Notes: a model not told the origin generated them from the letters alone. A DNA stretch of 64,000 bases from Heterobilharzia americana (GCA_944470555.2 OX104130.1:62191160-62255159), one strand, 5' to 3'; positions 46,622 through 57,860 are shown, counted from the first letter of the stretch. Translations and numbers: made by a program.

Positions 46622-48245
46622 AACCTAACATCTGGCTTAGTTTCATTTCTGGTTGGACGTTTGAGTATTTTATCTAAATGTCGTATTGTTCAGTGTGTGC
46701 AATTGCCTTTACTTTATGACACCACATCTCCTGCCAACTTCATTAGTCTTCATATAATATGCGAATTTCTACCAACCAAACTTATCTCAATCTAATTAAT
46801 AATTTGTAAGTAATTACAAAAATTAAATGTGAATATTTTTATAGTATGTACTTCTTAGGGAAGAACAAATTACTTCACTTCAAGTAGCCAACCGAATTTT
46901 TTGTTCCATTCCAGAGCTTCTCAACAGATTGGATACATGACCATTTTCGAGTTTTAAAAGAATGAAGATTTAAGCGAACAAATTTGTTTTCCTTGATATC
47001 ATCCTCTGCAGCCGCGCTATGATATTCAAATATACTTATAGTGAATAAAAATGTCTATATTTGTTAATCAATAATGGCTAATAGTTTGTGGTTTGGAAAC
47101 AATATAAGAAATATGAACTGGAAAGTCTTAGAACTGAGAAGTGAATAAGCACACAGAAAATAGCCATGTAGCTTCCGTATACACAATTCCTGTTTCTGTT
47201 GCTGTATTACCAAAGCCTTAACAATGCAAAGTGAATGTTTTCGCATATACTTTTGAAGATTACACTGGACTTTGTAGATTAGTGAAGACGAATCTCCTGA
47301 AACTGTTTCTAGTGTCAACCAAATGTTTTAATATTGAGCTATTGGTTGATCTGCTTTACTTTAACTGGAGCATGTTGGAAGGTGTTGGTGTGGATGCTAG
47401 AAACCTACCTTTGCGTATGACCTGTGTACCTAGCTTCATATATATATATATCCATCTATAGCTGCTATCTTGATGTGGTGGTCGGGCTTGCATATCACAA
47501 TGACCCAACGAGCTATGCTGGTGGAACACTTGTTCACTCGAGGTCCTACCATACCAGAAACGTCTGTTGGATAGTGGTTAAACGAAAAGTAGTTACCGAT
47601 ATGGTGTAAATTACTACACTGTGATGGGGGTCTGAGGGCGAAGTCGTACTGCTGCCACCTGGATGGGGTGTGATAGTAGTAGGATGTTTCCCTTGGATGA
47701 CCTGCAGTGTCATGCTGATGCTGCCTTCTCAGTGGAAGTGGAGGGGGGGGGTTAGAAAAGGTCGGCCCCAAAAATAACACACTCCACCATGCACCAGTGA
47801 TGTTGATTCATTTCTCGTTTCTTTTCGACCATCCGGCCCCAAAAATACAAAAGTTCAAAATAATCATACACAAAAGGCTTCGTGTGACAGGCCTCAAGTA
47901 GATGTCTGATGGGCTCTGTGGTTACACAAATCTCTTTCAGGTAACTTAAGAACAAATAGCCTTCCACGGTGTGAGCAGCCGGGAAGTGTCAACTGCCCTC
48001 ACAAATCTGTCAGCGCTCACGTTTCCTCAGATTGCTACCCACCTAACCCATCATTACCTTCTAATCTTCCTTCACGACCCCGAATTAGCAATACTATATC
48101 ACCTTTAATTTCTCCTATCTCTGTAGCCTTCAACAACCATCTGAGTTCACAAAAAAGCATCCCTAGTCTCCTTAAACCACGCTCCAAATTACATATTGCA
48201 GCCTTCACTGTCCTCACCCTCCATCAATTCGGTCAACAAGATTCG

Positions 48246-48990
48246 TTGGCAAAGACTCTAGCAACTCGGGCCATGAATGTGTGCTATGTTTGTGAGGCAT
48301 GCATACGGGACTCAAGTGCGGTTATCCACCTGACCTCTCTCGACCAATCTGATGGATCCGCAAAATTCACCTTTCCAGTTTCTGGAGATTCGATAGCTAG
48401 TTCTCATGGTCTTGTAGGTGTAGGCATAGTATTAGGCATTAGGGTATAAAACTCACTACTAGACTGGATCCCAGTTGATAGTCACCTCTACACTACCCAA
48501 CTGAACAGCACAGTGAGAACTAAAAGGAATAGTGAGACTCGCCACTGTCTCTTTGTAATATCTACATACGCACCCACTGACTGCAGCTCGGATGAAGTGA
48601 AGGACGAGTTCTACCATAAACTGCCTAACCTCCTCTCGAAAGCCAAACACTCGGACGTGGTGGTTGTTGCAGGTGACTTCAACGCACGGGTGGATAGACT
48701 GAGTGAGGCAGAAATTCACTTAGGTGATACTTTCGGAATCCCAGCTGAACGTACAGATAACGGTGATCGCCTATTACAACCATGCTCAACTAACCACCTA
48801 TTTTTAGCTAGCACAAATTTCGGACATCAAGAAAGATACTGTCTGACGTGGCGTCCACCGAGCTCAACTCAGTGATGGACACATAGACCACATTGCTATT
48901 AGTCATCGCTGGAGAGGATCGGTGGAAGACTGCCACTCCTTCTGGAGTACGTATTTGGACAACGATCACGCGTTGGTCCGAGCACGTATA
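48246..48990 (+). pseudogene. APE endonuclease remnant of LINE-2 copy
   Basis: Blocks in order: TRAMNVCYVCEACIRDSS, a stop near 48449, then STYAPTDCSSDEVKDEFYHK (APT motif), VVVVAGDFNARV (the GDFNA catalytic motif, intact), NGDRLLQ, LTWRPPSSTQ, and in shifted frames DHIAISH and DNDHALV (equivalents of the family D/SDH region). The active-site segments are recognisable but spread over at least three frames, so it is inactive. Confidence 0.78.
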
Positions 48991-49239
48991 TACCTGTGTT
49001 TCAATGGACGTGGAAAAAATTTGGCAACAAAACCACTACGAGTACTGCTGGACAACGAAAACACCAAAGCTGTGTTCAGTGAGAAGTTGACTAGGTAGTA
49101 ATCGGAACAAAAGACTATGACTCATCCAGATGCTTGGTGCCATCTCCAGTCTGCTGTAGAAGCAGCGCTGAAGACTGTAACCGACTCCAAAAGAAAGGCT
49201 AAAAAGAGCCAGTGAATATCAGCAGCTTCTTCCGAACTA

Positions 49240-50928
49240 ATGGATGCACATGAACGCATCCCTGCAGGCTCTGAGTACAATGAAGAGCGAGCGCAACTAG
49301 AAAGTAGATTGAGAAAAAGTCTACGCAACGATCGCGAACAGTGGTGGGCAGCGAAGACTAAACAGATGGAAAAGGCAGTGGCGATCTGTAATAGTAGACA
49401 GTTATTTAGATTATTAAGGAGACTGGGGAAAAGGTCAACAACAGTTAGTGAGGCCATAGTGGAGAACGATGAGTCTGTGATTCACTCGCATGGAGAACAA
49501 CTTCAACGATGGGCAGAACACTTCGAGGAACAGTTTAACTGGCCTCCAGCCACCATTGTGTTGTCTGCTATCCAGTTGGATCCTGAATGAAACATTGAGA
49601 TAGGCCTCCCAATACTTGCAGAAGTCGAGAAAGCAGCAGGTAGCTTGAAACGAGGAAAGGCAGCAGGACCAGACGAACTGACTCCTGAGGTATACAAGAA
49701 TGGTGGTGCAGTGCTGTTAGCCAGGTTAACGGAAGTGTTAGCTACTATATGGGAATCAAATACGATCCCCTCTGACTGGTCAAAGTCACTGATTATCCCA
49801 GTCTTCAAGAAAGGCAAGAAGTCCTCTTGTGATAACTACAAAGGAATCAACCTGACAAACATAGTGTCCAAAATACTAGGTTCTATAATTCTCCGACCCC
49901 TGAGTGGGGCTCGGGAAAAGTATGCCCGAGAAAACCAAGCAGGCTTTGACCGGGCTGCGGGTGTATCGACTAAATATTCACACTGCGCTAAGTCGTGGGA
50001 CATAGGCACGCTTACCGATGCCCAACACTAGGTGTATTACTCGACCTGAAGGTTGCATCCGACTGCGTTGATTGATAAGTCTTATGGCAATGTCTGTCAG
50101 TGAAAGGTGTGCCGAGTAAGTACATCATCGTATTGAAGGCTCTCTACTCGAACACTTGTGGGTATGTTAAAGCCTATGGTGAGTTTTCCAGGCAGCTATA
50201 CTCATCGAGTGGTGTCCGTTAAGGATGCCCACTCCCTCCATTCTTATTCAGTTTTATCATAGATATTCTTATAGAGGTCTCCCTCTCGTCATCTGATTAC
50301 ACAGAGGTTGACCTGATCGCAGGAGAATTTTCGTTAGACCTAGAATATGCAGATGACATGACATAGTCCTGTTAGGTGAAGACTGACAAGATGCAGAGAC
50401 TTCTGAACACTTTGAGTGGGAATTTGAGAATGTTTGGGATGCGTTTCTCACCACCGAAATGGAGATTATTGCTCCAGGATTGGTCTTCAACGGTGCCCTA
50501 CTGTGGCTAACAATAGAGAAGGTAATGGTTGACTGTGTCGACCACTTCACTTACCTGGGAAGTAAGATCAGCCCTGGTGGCTCAGTGGCCGTTGAGATCT
50601 CTGCACGGATAAGAAAGGGGTCGGTTGGCTTTTGCCAGCTTACGCCACCTATGGCACCGCCATGATATCCGACTGTCTATTAAGGGTTGCGTGTACTGCA
50701 CAGTAGTCCGGTCTGTTCTACTGTATGGCTGTAAAATATGGCCTTTGAAAGTGGAAGACATGGGAAGGCTTCAGGTGTTTGACCACCGTTGCCTTCGTAG
50801 TATAGGCTTTATTCCGTGGTGTCACCACGTGAGTGATGCAGAAGTCAGATGTAGAGTTTTAGGGATTAGAGTTAAATTAGTTGACGAGGTTATGAACCTT
50901 CATCGACTGAGATGCTTGGGATGCAGTT
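49240..50928 (+). pseudogene. Linker and reverse transcriptase remnant of LINE-2 copy
   Basis: Linker: a charged helix (ERAQLESRLRKSLRNDREQW) and RLLRRLGKRS. RT: KRGKAAGPDELTPEVYKNGG, PSDWSKSLIIPVFKKGKKSS, CDNYKGINLTNIVSKILGS, QAGFDR (normally QAGFR), CPLPPFLFSFIIDIL and LDLEYADDM at about 50337-50360 (YADD intact). Then FTYLGSKISPGG, HDIRLSIKGCVYCTVVRSVL, LLYGCKIWPL, and LQVFDHRCLRSIG. Stops at about 49587 and 50032 and frameshifts near 50225 and 50365 inactivate it. Confidence 0.82.
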
Positions 50929-51339
50929 GACCAATCAGCTTATAAAAATCAGACTATATAATCTCTGCTGTCGCTAGGTCTATAAAAGTAATGCTTTCGT
51001 TATACAATGGCTACTTTCTAACCTTAAGAAATAATTTTTATAGTTCCTAGTATTGAACTGAATAAGATAATTCTCTGGTATCCCATTTATTCAGCGGAAC
51101 CTTTTTTCACAGGCAGAAAAACAATTTCATTTTATTTACAGCTTACTCTTTTGTAATTGTTCAACTTCTTTTAATCTATCATTAATAATACTAATTTATT
51201 TACGAAAATGGAGATAAATATTGTGTTGATTAGTATTTTGTTATTTTCGTATTAATTACACCATTTTTAATTTACATACTTTGATTCGTCTGCATACATT
51301 GATCAACTTTAAATGAATTCGAAATACACTCAGCTAACA

Positions 51340-51700
51340 AATGCACGCTGATGCGAATGTCTCCTAGCGTGGTTTAACAAAAGTGTGGTAAAGATAATTG
51401 CCACGTCCATATTAGCACACTTAGTTCAAATGAATCATATGGTGGATATAAATAAGTAGTTTTTTTTATACTATACCGGATTCCCATCAACTAATCAAAA
51501 GGTACTGGGCTCCGATTCCTTCAGACCACAGACGCAGTCAAAATCGAGATTAAACAACCCAAGTTGTGTATTTAAAAGAAGCAGGTGTTGCCATTGCAAC
51601 TACCTTGACCCTATTTGAGACTCACTAATTCCTTAGCATCCTGTGTAGTCTAATTTCCCAAAGTTATACTTTAGACACTTCTGCATCCCTATAATCTGAG
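51340..51700 (+). mobile_element. Penelope-like element C-terminal scrap
   Basis: Shares its order of phrases with 63650-63960: ttaacaaaagtgtggtaaag/ttgagcaaagatttggtaa, atattagcacacttag, gaagcaggtgttgcc and accttgaccctatttgag. In translation it gives VWFNKSVVKIIATSILAHL, which follows the PLE GIY-YIG domain in the family. It directly follows the truncated LINE-2 copy after 410 bp of anonymous DNA. Confidence 0.6.
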
Positions 51701-51982
51701 ATGAGTTTATCACATTCTTCTAACCTGTTTTGTTCCCTAACATAAGTAAAATTCTATCAAGCCATTATTACTGAAATTATCTATCTTGGTTGGTTGTATC
51801 CAACTTTCATACACACCTTCCTATCGTTTTATTAATCTGTCACCTTATAGTATTACAAAAGCCAAAATCTCAGTGGTTTTGATACAGAATTACACAATAT
51901 GGGAGTTTAACTGTAGTAAGTGAAAAAGAAGTTATCCAGAAGAATATTTTTTGTTCATTCAAATGACTATTGAATTACCTAC

Positions 51983-52145
51983 CTTTGTTGGTTTTTTGCT
52001 GATTTGAATCATCAGTTTTACTCACATTGCTACCAGTGTTACTGTTTTGTAATTCATTTGCATGTATCCGTTTCGATGCTTCTTGGGCTTCATAATACGC
52101 ATGTGTATGCTGTAAATAGTTTGTCGGTGGACGTCCAGTCAACTC
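51983..52145 (-). CDS. Host gene exon 2
   Basis: 163-nt exon with acceptor tttgaaattag before GAGTTGACT and donor AACAAAG followed by gtaggt. It starts in phase 0, matching exon 1, and ends with one base (G) completed by exon 3. It encodes residues 17-70: ELTGRPPTNYLQHTHAYYEA, a helical QEASKRIHANELQ, then a polar NSNTGSNVSKTDDSNQQ. It was too short and lacked an ATG, so it shows only by its splice sites and by in-phase joining to exons 1 and 3. No family recognised. Confidence 0.75.
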
Positions 52146-52264
52146 CTAATTTCAAAGACAACCAAATAAATACTGAAGTATAAACATAGATAATTCGAAT
52201 TATAAAAAACGATGAAATACTTTAATATATTTGAGAATGTGAGGTATATTACTAATTGTTGTTG

Positions 52265-52440
52265 CCTGTGGCTAGTGTGATTCGGTGATGTAGTGGATAT
52301 AACTCTGTGGCATCTGAAGCGATCGGCCCCGAGTCCTACTCCCCCTGGGAAAAAGTTATTCACTAGAAGGCAGGTATATCCAGCTGACGGATTCCAGACA
52401 GGATGAAACGTGAATAATGGATCCCACTGTCCATCCTTAA
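52265..52440 (+). mobile_element. SINE-B, headed copy
   Basis: ttcggtgatgtagtggatat (A box), cggccccgagtcctact (B box, decayed), ggtatatccagctgacgg, ggatgaaacgtgaata and atcccactgtccatcc. Confidence 0.7.
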
Positions 52441-52747
52441 TATATTGCTAATCCGTTTGAATAGATTACAACACTAATACGGTTGTTTCTTATGTCAAAA
52501 CAACTGAGCAACCCACCATTTCTTACACTCAGTAAATAAAATACGACAAGCAATCAGAAAAAGTAAACACTGAGGTATCAATGTGGGTATACAAAAGCTG
52601 TGAACAAGGTAGAATAGTTACTCTGACCTAGTTTAGCTGCACTACTATTCTTTGCTCTGGTGAACTCAATTCATTTTAGAAGTATCGTTAGGTATACAAT
52701 ATTGAAGAACAACTCAAAATCAGGAAACAATCCTTGTTTATTACTAT

Positions 52748-52920
52748 TTTATTGATATACTCGTAATTCTCCGTTGTTTTATTGAATCGAATTGTTCGAC
52801 CTGTATTTGCACATGGGCTCCTATGTGGATCCCTCGATCTTATCTGGATGTTAGCTATGATAATTATGATAATAGGACGAAACGGACGTCCTGGATTCTT
52901 CTGCTGGCCACAACCAAGCA
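52748..52920. mobile_element. SINE-B inverted composite (tail minus, then body plus)
   Basis: Minus-oriented tail 52748-52868 (gatatactcgtaattctcc, cacatgggctcctatgtgg) is joined directly to plus-oriented body 52870-52920 (aggacgaaacggacgtcc, tgctggccacaacc). The tRNA-like head is absent from both arms. Confidence 0.7.
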
Positions 52921-53128
52921 AAATTAGTATAATCCTTGTTTGTTTCAAATTATTTTGCAGAAGAGTACTGAAACAAAATGAAGTTTCGATAGTTCATACT
53001 AAGCTCCAATATGGCAGTATGTTTAAACCATTGGCTACCAAAATTTTTCCATAGAATGCATTTCATCAAATTATTCTCTTTTGATTTGTTCTAATCCCTT
53101 CAATAGATATCCCAAACTTTTCATGTAC

Positions 53129-53231
53129 TTCCGTTTTAGTCTGTTTATTAGAAACGTCACACACAGTAAAACGGCATCATTTACTGGATAACGTTTCGGA
53201 TACAATTTACTGTCCATACTCATATCATCTG
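53129..53231 (-). repeat. Diverged third copy of the 22-kb inverted-repeat ORF
   Basis: ttagtctgtttattagaaac, catttactggataacgtttc and tccatactcatatcatctg parallel the outer third of the arm at 22427. The minus-strand translation keeps DMSMDSKLYPKRYPVNDAV against DMNMDHKFCRKRYPVNDTV. The reading frame is preserved over this core, and downstream it diverges. Confidence 0.7.
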
Positions 53232-53899
53232 ATATAAATATGGACAATTTAAAATTTTTCTGAATGTTTTCAACCGGCCATCTTTCTAAGTTAACAATAA
53301 AACAAAGAAAAAACTTCACAGTAGATGGAAATGGACTTTTAAATGCATAAACATCAATCATATTTCTGTTCCTAGGATACTTCGCTCAAACTGCAGATTC
53401 TTGTATTGGTTGAATGAACCACCAACCATAAACTAACACTCAATTCTCTTATCATTCTCCATTCTAGAACAGATGCTAATCCAACATCATCTAGCAGTTT
53501 AGCATTATTGCCTTCAATACTGTTATTATTAACATTTTTCAGATGCAATAGTTATTTCGTTTAAAAATAGTGCTTTAGGAATAGCTATGTTGAAATATTA
53601 ACTGCTAAGAGTTCTATACTGTATCAAATATATTGTTTGAAACAAGGTGACTATTATTATCATTATTATTATGTCTATTGTACCTATCAAGTGACATCGA
53701 TAAACCTGGTCATCTTTGTTTTCTGCTTATCAATCTAGCTTTGTTCATCCCTTATCAGTCACTATCAATATATAAGCAATTTCAAAGTATCTATTTGAGC
53801 TGAATTTCAGTAAAATCATCCTACCAGTTAGTGAAGAAGAGGATAGCCTTTGATGTCATAGATTTTGAACCTCCCTCGCTGACTGGACCGAAATGATCG

Positions 53900-54212
53900 G
53901 AGACTATTGACATATGGGTTCTTGAACTGATATCTCAATATTGCCGGTACTTACAAATTTGATATTATTGTTGGATAATGGCCAGCACTGAAATCCAGGA
54001 CTCGCATTTCATTTTATTTGAAACTTGTCAACTGGATATACTTATCTCTCAGTGAGTAATGTTGTCCCCAGTAAGAATGAAACCCAAGAACAATCCAACA
54101 ACAACACTGGAAGACAGCACACACTGCAAGACATGCCCATCCAACTGACTAGTCCCATAAAGAACGAAACGAGCATCCTGGATTCCACTGCCAGTCACTT
54201 TCCATTATTAAT
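53900..54212. mobile_element. SINE-B inverted composite
   Basis: Minus-oriented part about 53900-54090: tgacatatgggttcttgaac, tctcaatattgccgg, gaaatccaggactcgcatt, and aatgaaacccaag at the B-box position. A plus-oriented body follows at about 54110-54212: catccaactgactagtccc, aacgaaacgagcatcc and ccactgccagtcac. Confidence 0.65.
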
Positions 54213-55059
54213 ATCCAATTCAAAATAGAGTAGCTTAGTTCCAAAGATCATTCTGACTAACACTTAAACTTTTAAACTTTCATAGATTAATATATCAGTA
54301 GTTACAAGACACTAAGAATGAAGAATCTCCTATTTAATAGAACGTCATCATGGTCTACAATCATGAAATCCAATTGCTTAGCATAAATACAGAATAAGTC
54401 TGAGTCAAATATATTTCGAAAATGGAATATGAATTAGAGATTGTAATAAGACTGACTTCTGTTTTTAGATCTTTAAATATTATGATGACTTATACACTGA
54501 TAAAGAATGTGATGGGCATCCAGTCAGCTCCCTTGTCAATAAATTGATATTTAAACAAAATGATTATTACATCTGAAAGATGTTAATAGTAATAGTATTA
54601 AAGGTAATAATGTTAAATTACCAGCTGATGTTAGATTAACTAACATCTGTTCTGTAACAGGGAATAAATAAAAAGTTAAGCTTAAGTTTGTTGTTAGTGG
54701 TTCATCCAATCAGTACAAGGATCCTAGTAATAATAATGTGGTGTATTTCTGTGCATTGAAAAGTTCATTCGCATTCAGTATAACGTATTTTACTTAGTTT
54801 TGTTGTTAATGTGAGAAACGGTTGATTGAAAACATTTCAAAAATGTGTGGAAATATGCAATACGTTTGGGAGAAATATTTAAAAGAGTGAAACAAATTGA
54901 AGGGGAACAATTTGATGAAAGATATTCGGTGGAAAACGTTTGGTAGATCACAGTTTAACCCGGTTCCCTTATCAGTATATACAAATATTTATTAAGTTTA
55001 GTCGTGGTCCAAATAGCTCAGTGGTAACATCTTCCAGAGACGGACTGAATAATGCGGAT

Positions 55060-55468
55060 TTGAATCTATCATCAACAGCTGCCGTCTACGCTCTCTCACT
55101 CGATACTGAAGATGAGATGAGAAGGCGAGAAAGAATAAGCAACAAGGAGCTCTGCTAGCTGGCAACGAACTAACGAAGTACCCATTACCCAACAAATATG
55201 CATAGGAAGAGAGTGGAGATGGATTGGATTGGGCATACACTGAGAAGGCCGATTGTGGACATCACGCGTCAGACCAGACATTCTAGTGGGAAACGACGAG
55301 TTGGGCATCCGAGGTGAGGGTGATATGGAGGAGATCATGTGAGTAAGAGATGGAAGTTTATGGGTAGTGGTGGAGCCATGTTGAAAAGACTGTAGAGAAG
55401 AGAGTGCAATGGAGGTGTGCTATTGAATTTCTATGTTCCACTGGGAAACCAAGGGACAAATAGTAATA
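55060..55468 (+). mobile_element. RTE copy 8, 3' end only
   Basis: Starts abruptly at atcatcaacagctgccg, then ctctctcactcgatactg, agagtggagatggattgg, gggcatacactgagaagg, gatatggaggagatcatg, and the shared 3' end with a (TAG/TAA)n tail. A short out-of-frame ORF across it is a shadow. Confidence 0.87.
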
Positions 55469-56337
55469 GTAATAATAGTAACAATAATTTAAAAGTTCGC
55501 TTTGTACACTGTTTCATCAATACTCGTTCGACTATTGATGCATTTAGTTAAGATAGCTTTGCAATAACACACTCGTATTAAATAACCAAGTTGTGAATAA
55601 AGTTGATGCAAGTGCCTAAATCATTGGAGAATTGAAGTAGTCGGTGTTTGAATTGTCGACTAAACATTTTGCTGACTAAATTTCGAGGTACAGATGCTGA
55701 GCTGGTCTGAATTTCCTCTTTGTAATTAGGAGTTTCCCCAGACTGTCGTGAAGGTGGCTGGTAAGTGAATGTCAATTTTTCCTGGCACTGACTCCACTAA
55801 CCACACCATTCTAGACACAGCTGAATTCATTTCGGGCAGAAAACGGTTAATCACTGATAAACATGAGTAATGCCTAGATTGGTAGATCTGTCTCTAAATA
55901 TTTCTAAGTATTATTTAGTGTCCGCAAGCTTCTCCCGTTCAACATTGCAGTAAGGGAATAAAATCCTTACTCTACTGTAGTAATTCTGAAAAGTTCCGTA
56001 TAAATTTGAAAAACCATTATACGAATACCAAGACTGCCAGTAAGCTGTGGAAGACAAGAGTTACTTGGCATGTCATAGAAACGAAATTAAGATATCAGAA
56101 AAATGAAGCAGTCAGCACATTTACCACACTTTATAGCAGTATGCAAACAATAACTGGGCAGAAAGTGTTATCAAAGTGGGTAGAAGGTAAATGGGAGGGA
56201 AAATATTTTGAAAATCGAGGTTCGTGGAAGTCTACAAGCTTTGGAAGACGTCAAAGAGTGAATAAATTTGTGCCATTACAGCCAATTTTCACCCATTTCA
56301 CTAAGAGTCCTAAACCACAGTTTTCTCTCGTCTCCAG

Positions 56338-56580
56338 GATCTCAGCTAGATAGTCTGCACCTCCCTACACGGCTCAGACTAACAGTTAGAGACTTTATGG
56401 ACTAATGTCATTTCTTGATCTGGTCGCCCTGAGCATTCTTCCAACCTAATCTAACTTGTGCTAGCATCACATATCGAGGTAGGTGGTGGCTGGGTATACA
56501 CAGCACACGTCAAAGCTGACAACCTCATCAACTGACCTGCCTTCCTAACCCAGTACCTTCTGCATGATCCAGGCACCACT
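56338..56580 (+). repeat. Dispersed repeat family E, copy 2
   Basis: cctacacggctcagactaac, gagactttatggactaatg, tgatctggtcgccctgagc and ggtggtggctgggtatac match copy 1 at 25850 in order and orientation. Confidence 0.6.
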
Positions 56581-57069
56581 GATAGGGTAATTTCACCACA
56601 AGAGACCAAATACTTTGCCTCATTCACTGATATTATGCTATATAAGTACTATGCAGAGAAACATCTACATAGTACTAGTTAGCTAAAAACAGCTGCAACA
56701 TTTTATGCAAAAATTCTCAAACTCCAAAAATACGCTATGCATCAGATCCATTTTACTATTGTGTAGATGAATAAAAACTACTATGGTTCATCATCTTTTG
56801 TACTACGTAGTATCGTGTAACAATTTCGTTAAACCGTGTGAACTTTATGAAGCATTTCTAAAATCCTATAGAAAACAGTAAATATCTGAGAAACACTCCT
56901 TCTTAATAAATAGCACTCAAATGATGATTAGTTTAATGATAGAAACGTCCAAATTATGCTTATCGATTATTTAGCATTGATATGCATGCATGTTTCATCA
57001 GATATTATACATAACAAGTTCACCTTTAAATATACATTAAGTTGTCAGAGTATTTCTTACTATTCATTC

Positions 57070-57292
57070 ACATACTTGTTATTCTCCGTTGTTTTTGTTG
57101 GATCGAATTGTTCGACCTATATCGGCATATGGGCTCCTATGCGGATGCCTCAATATTGTCTGAATGTTAATTACGATAATTTGGTTGGCTGTGGCTAGCA
57201 GAAGAATTCAGGACGCCCGTTTCGTCCTGTTCGGGACTCATCAGCCGGAATAATTTGATCCAGCAAAAGCAGCGGAGAATAACAAGTATGTC
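57070..57292 (-). mobile_element. SINE-B inverted copy bounded by inverted arms
   Basis: Inverted SINE-B: catacttgttattctccg, catatgggctcctatgcgg, gtggctagcagaagaattc, gcccgtttcgtcctgttc and actcatcagccgg. The tail then reappears in plus orientation at 57257-57290 (gatccagcaaaagcagcgg, agaataacaagtatg), so the segment has complementary ends of about 40 bp. Confidence 0.78.
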
Positions 57293-57329
57293 AATAAATA
57301 GTAACAACCATTAACCATTGTACAAGAAG

Positions 57330-57512
57330 TGGCTATCGTTCCCTCGTGGCATAGTGGATAACGCCTTGGCGTTTGAAGCGATGGGTACGACGTTCGAGTC
57401 TCAGTGATAACAACATCACTGGGGTGCAGGTACATCCAGCTGACAAATACCAAATAGGACGAAATGAGCTTTCTGGATTCTTCTGCTAGCCACAACCAAC
57501 CAAATTATTAGT
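57330..57512 (+). mobile_element. SINE-B, well-preserved headed copy
   Basis: acaagaagtggctatcgttc, tggcatagtggataacgcc (A box), gtacgacgttcgagtctc (B box), acatccagctgacaaatacc, ggacgaaatgagc and ctgctagccacaacc. It is the plus arm of a minus/plus composite with 57070-57292. Confidence 0.8.
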
Positions 57513-57812
57513 ATTTCTTACTCCTTAAGTGGGCATTCACTTCACAAGTTGGTAGGTACTTCTAAAAACTAACAGCAGAAAAAAGTATGGAAAAGCAGGA
57601 CTACCGATATTCGGCATGTTGCCATGTATGATTTGTGTGGCGTTAGTGGTCAATATTCCGTGCAAACAATGTGAGAAATGAGTAATTTTGAGCGTAATTT
57701 TAATTAATTTCCTCATTTATTCTAATATTTTTATATCTATTTGAACGAAATAATTGTAATGTTGTTATTCCATGTATGAACCTAAGTTAAAAGTGGTTGA
57801 ATAACGGGTTAC

Positions 57813-57860
57813 CTGTACATCAAATATTTCATTAAGTGTACGTAATATATCACTGTTCAT
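57813..57860 (-). CDS. Host gene exon 1, proposed start
   Basis: 48 coding bases, residues 1-16, MNSDILRTLNEIFDVQ. The donor is GATGTACAG followed by gtaacc, and the exon ends in phase 0, joining exon 2 to give EIFDVQELTGRPP. An in-frame TGA lies two codons upstream of the ATG (reading TGA CAT TGT ATG), so translation cannot come from further upstream in this exon. An acceptor-like gcatttttag at 57901-57910 suggests the exon begins at 57900 with about 40 nt of 5' UTR and that another non-coding exon lies further right. The exon is short and the call depends on phase, donor and open frame. Confidence 0.58.

Larger units (their letters stand above)
47455..50928 (+). mobile_element. LINE-2 copy, near full-length but 3'-truncated
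   Basis: Largest transposon body in the window. It has a GC-richer 5' part (47455-48240) containing tgatgtggtggtcgggcttg and gcagccgggaagtgtcaac, then an APE endonuclease (48246-48990), a linker (49130-49600) and an RT (49630-50930) carrying EYADD. The frame is interrupted by several stops and shifts. It ends abruptly at RLRCLG and lacks the C-terminal WxGHVLRM...SQW segment present in the 36-kb copy and any poly(A) or simple tail. The family resembles abundant schistosome LINEs such as the SR3/Perere type; the name is uncertain. Confidence 0.82.
42459..51982 (-). other. Intron 2 of the host gene
   Basis: 9.5-kb intron holding RTE copies 6 and 7, SINEs, a large LINE-2 copy and a PLE scrap. 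43498-43796, 44281-44863, 46622-47454 and 51701-51982 hold nothing else recognised. Confidence 0.6.
52146..57812 (-). other. Intron 1 of the host gene
   Basis: 5.7-kb intron with SINE-B composites, a third copy of the 22-kb ORF repeat, RTE copy 8 and repeat E. 54213-55059 and 55469-56337 hold no recognised repeat. ORFs at 55578-55775 (minus) and 56006-56353 (plus) have no known motif. Confidence 0.55.

Noticed and set aside
56006..56353. 115-codon plus-strand ORF (KFVPLQPIFTHF near its end)
   Set aside because: At first it recalled the PLE FVPLQYKRN block, but no neighbouring PLE motif supports this and its end runs into repeat E. Left unassigned.
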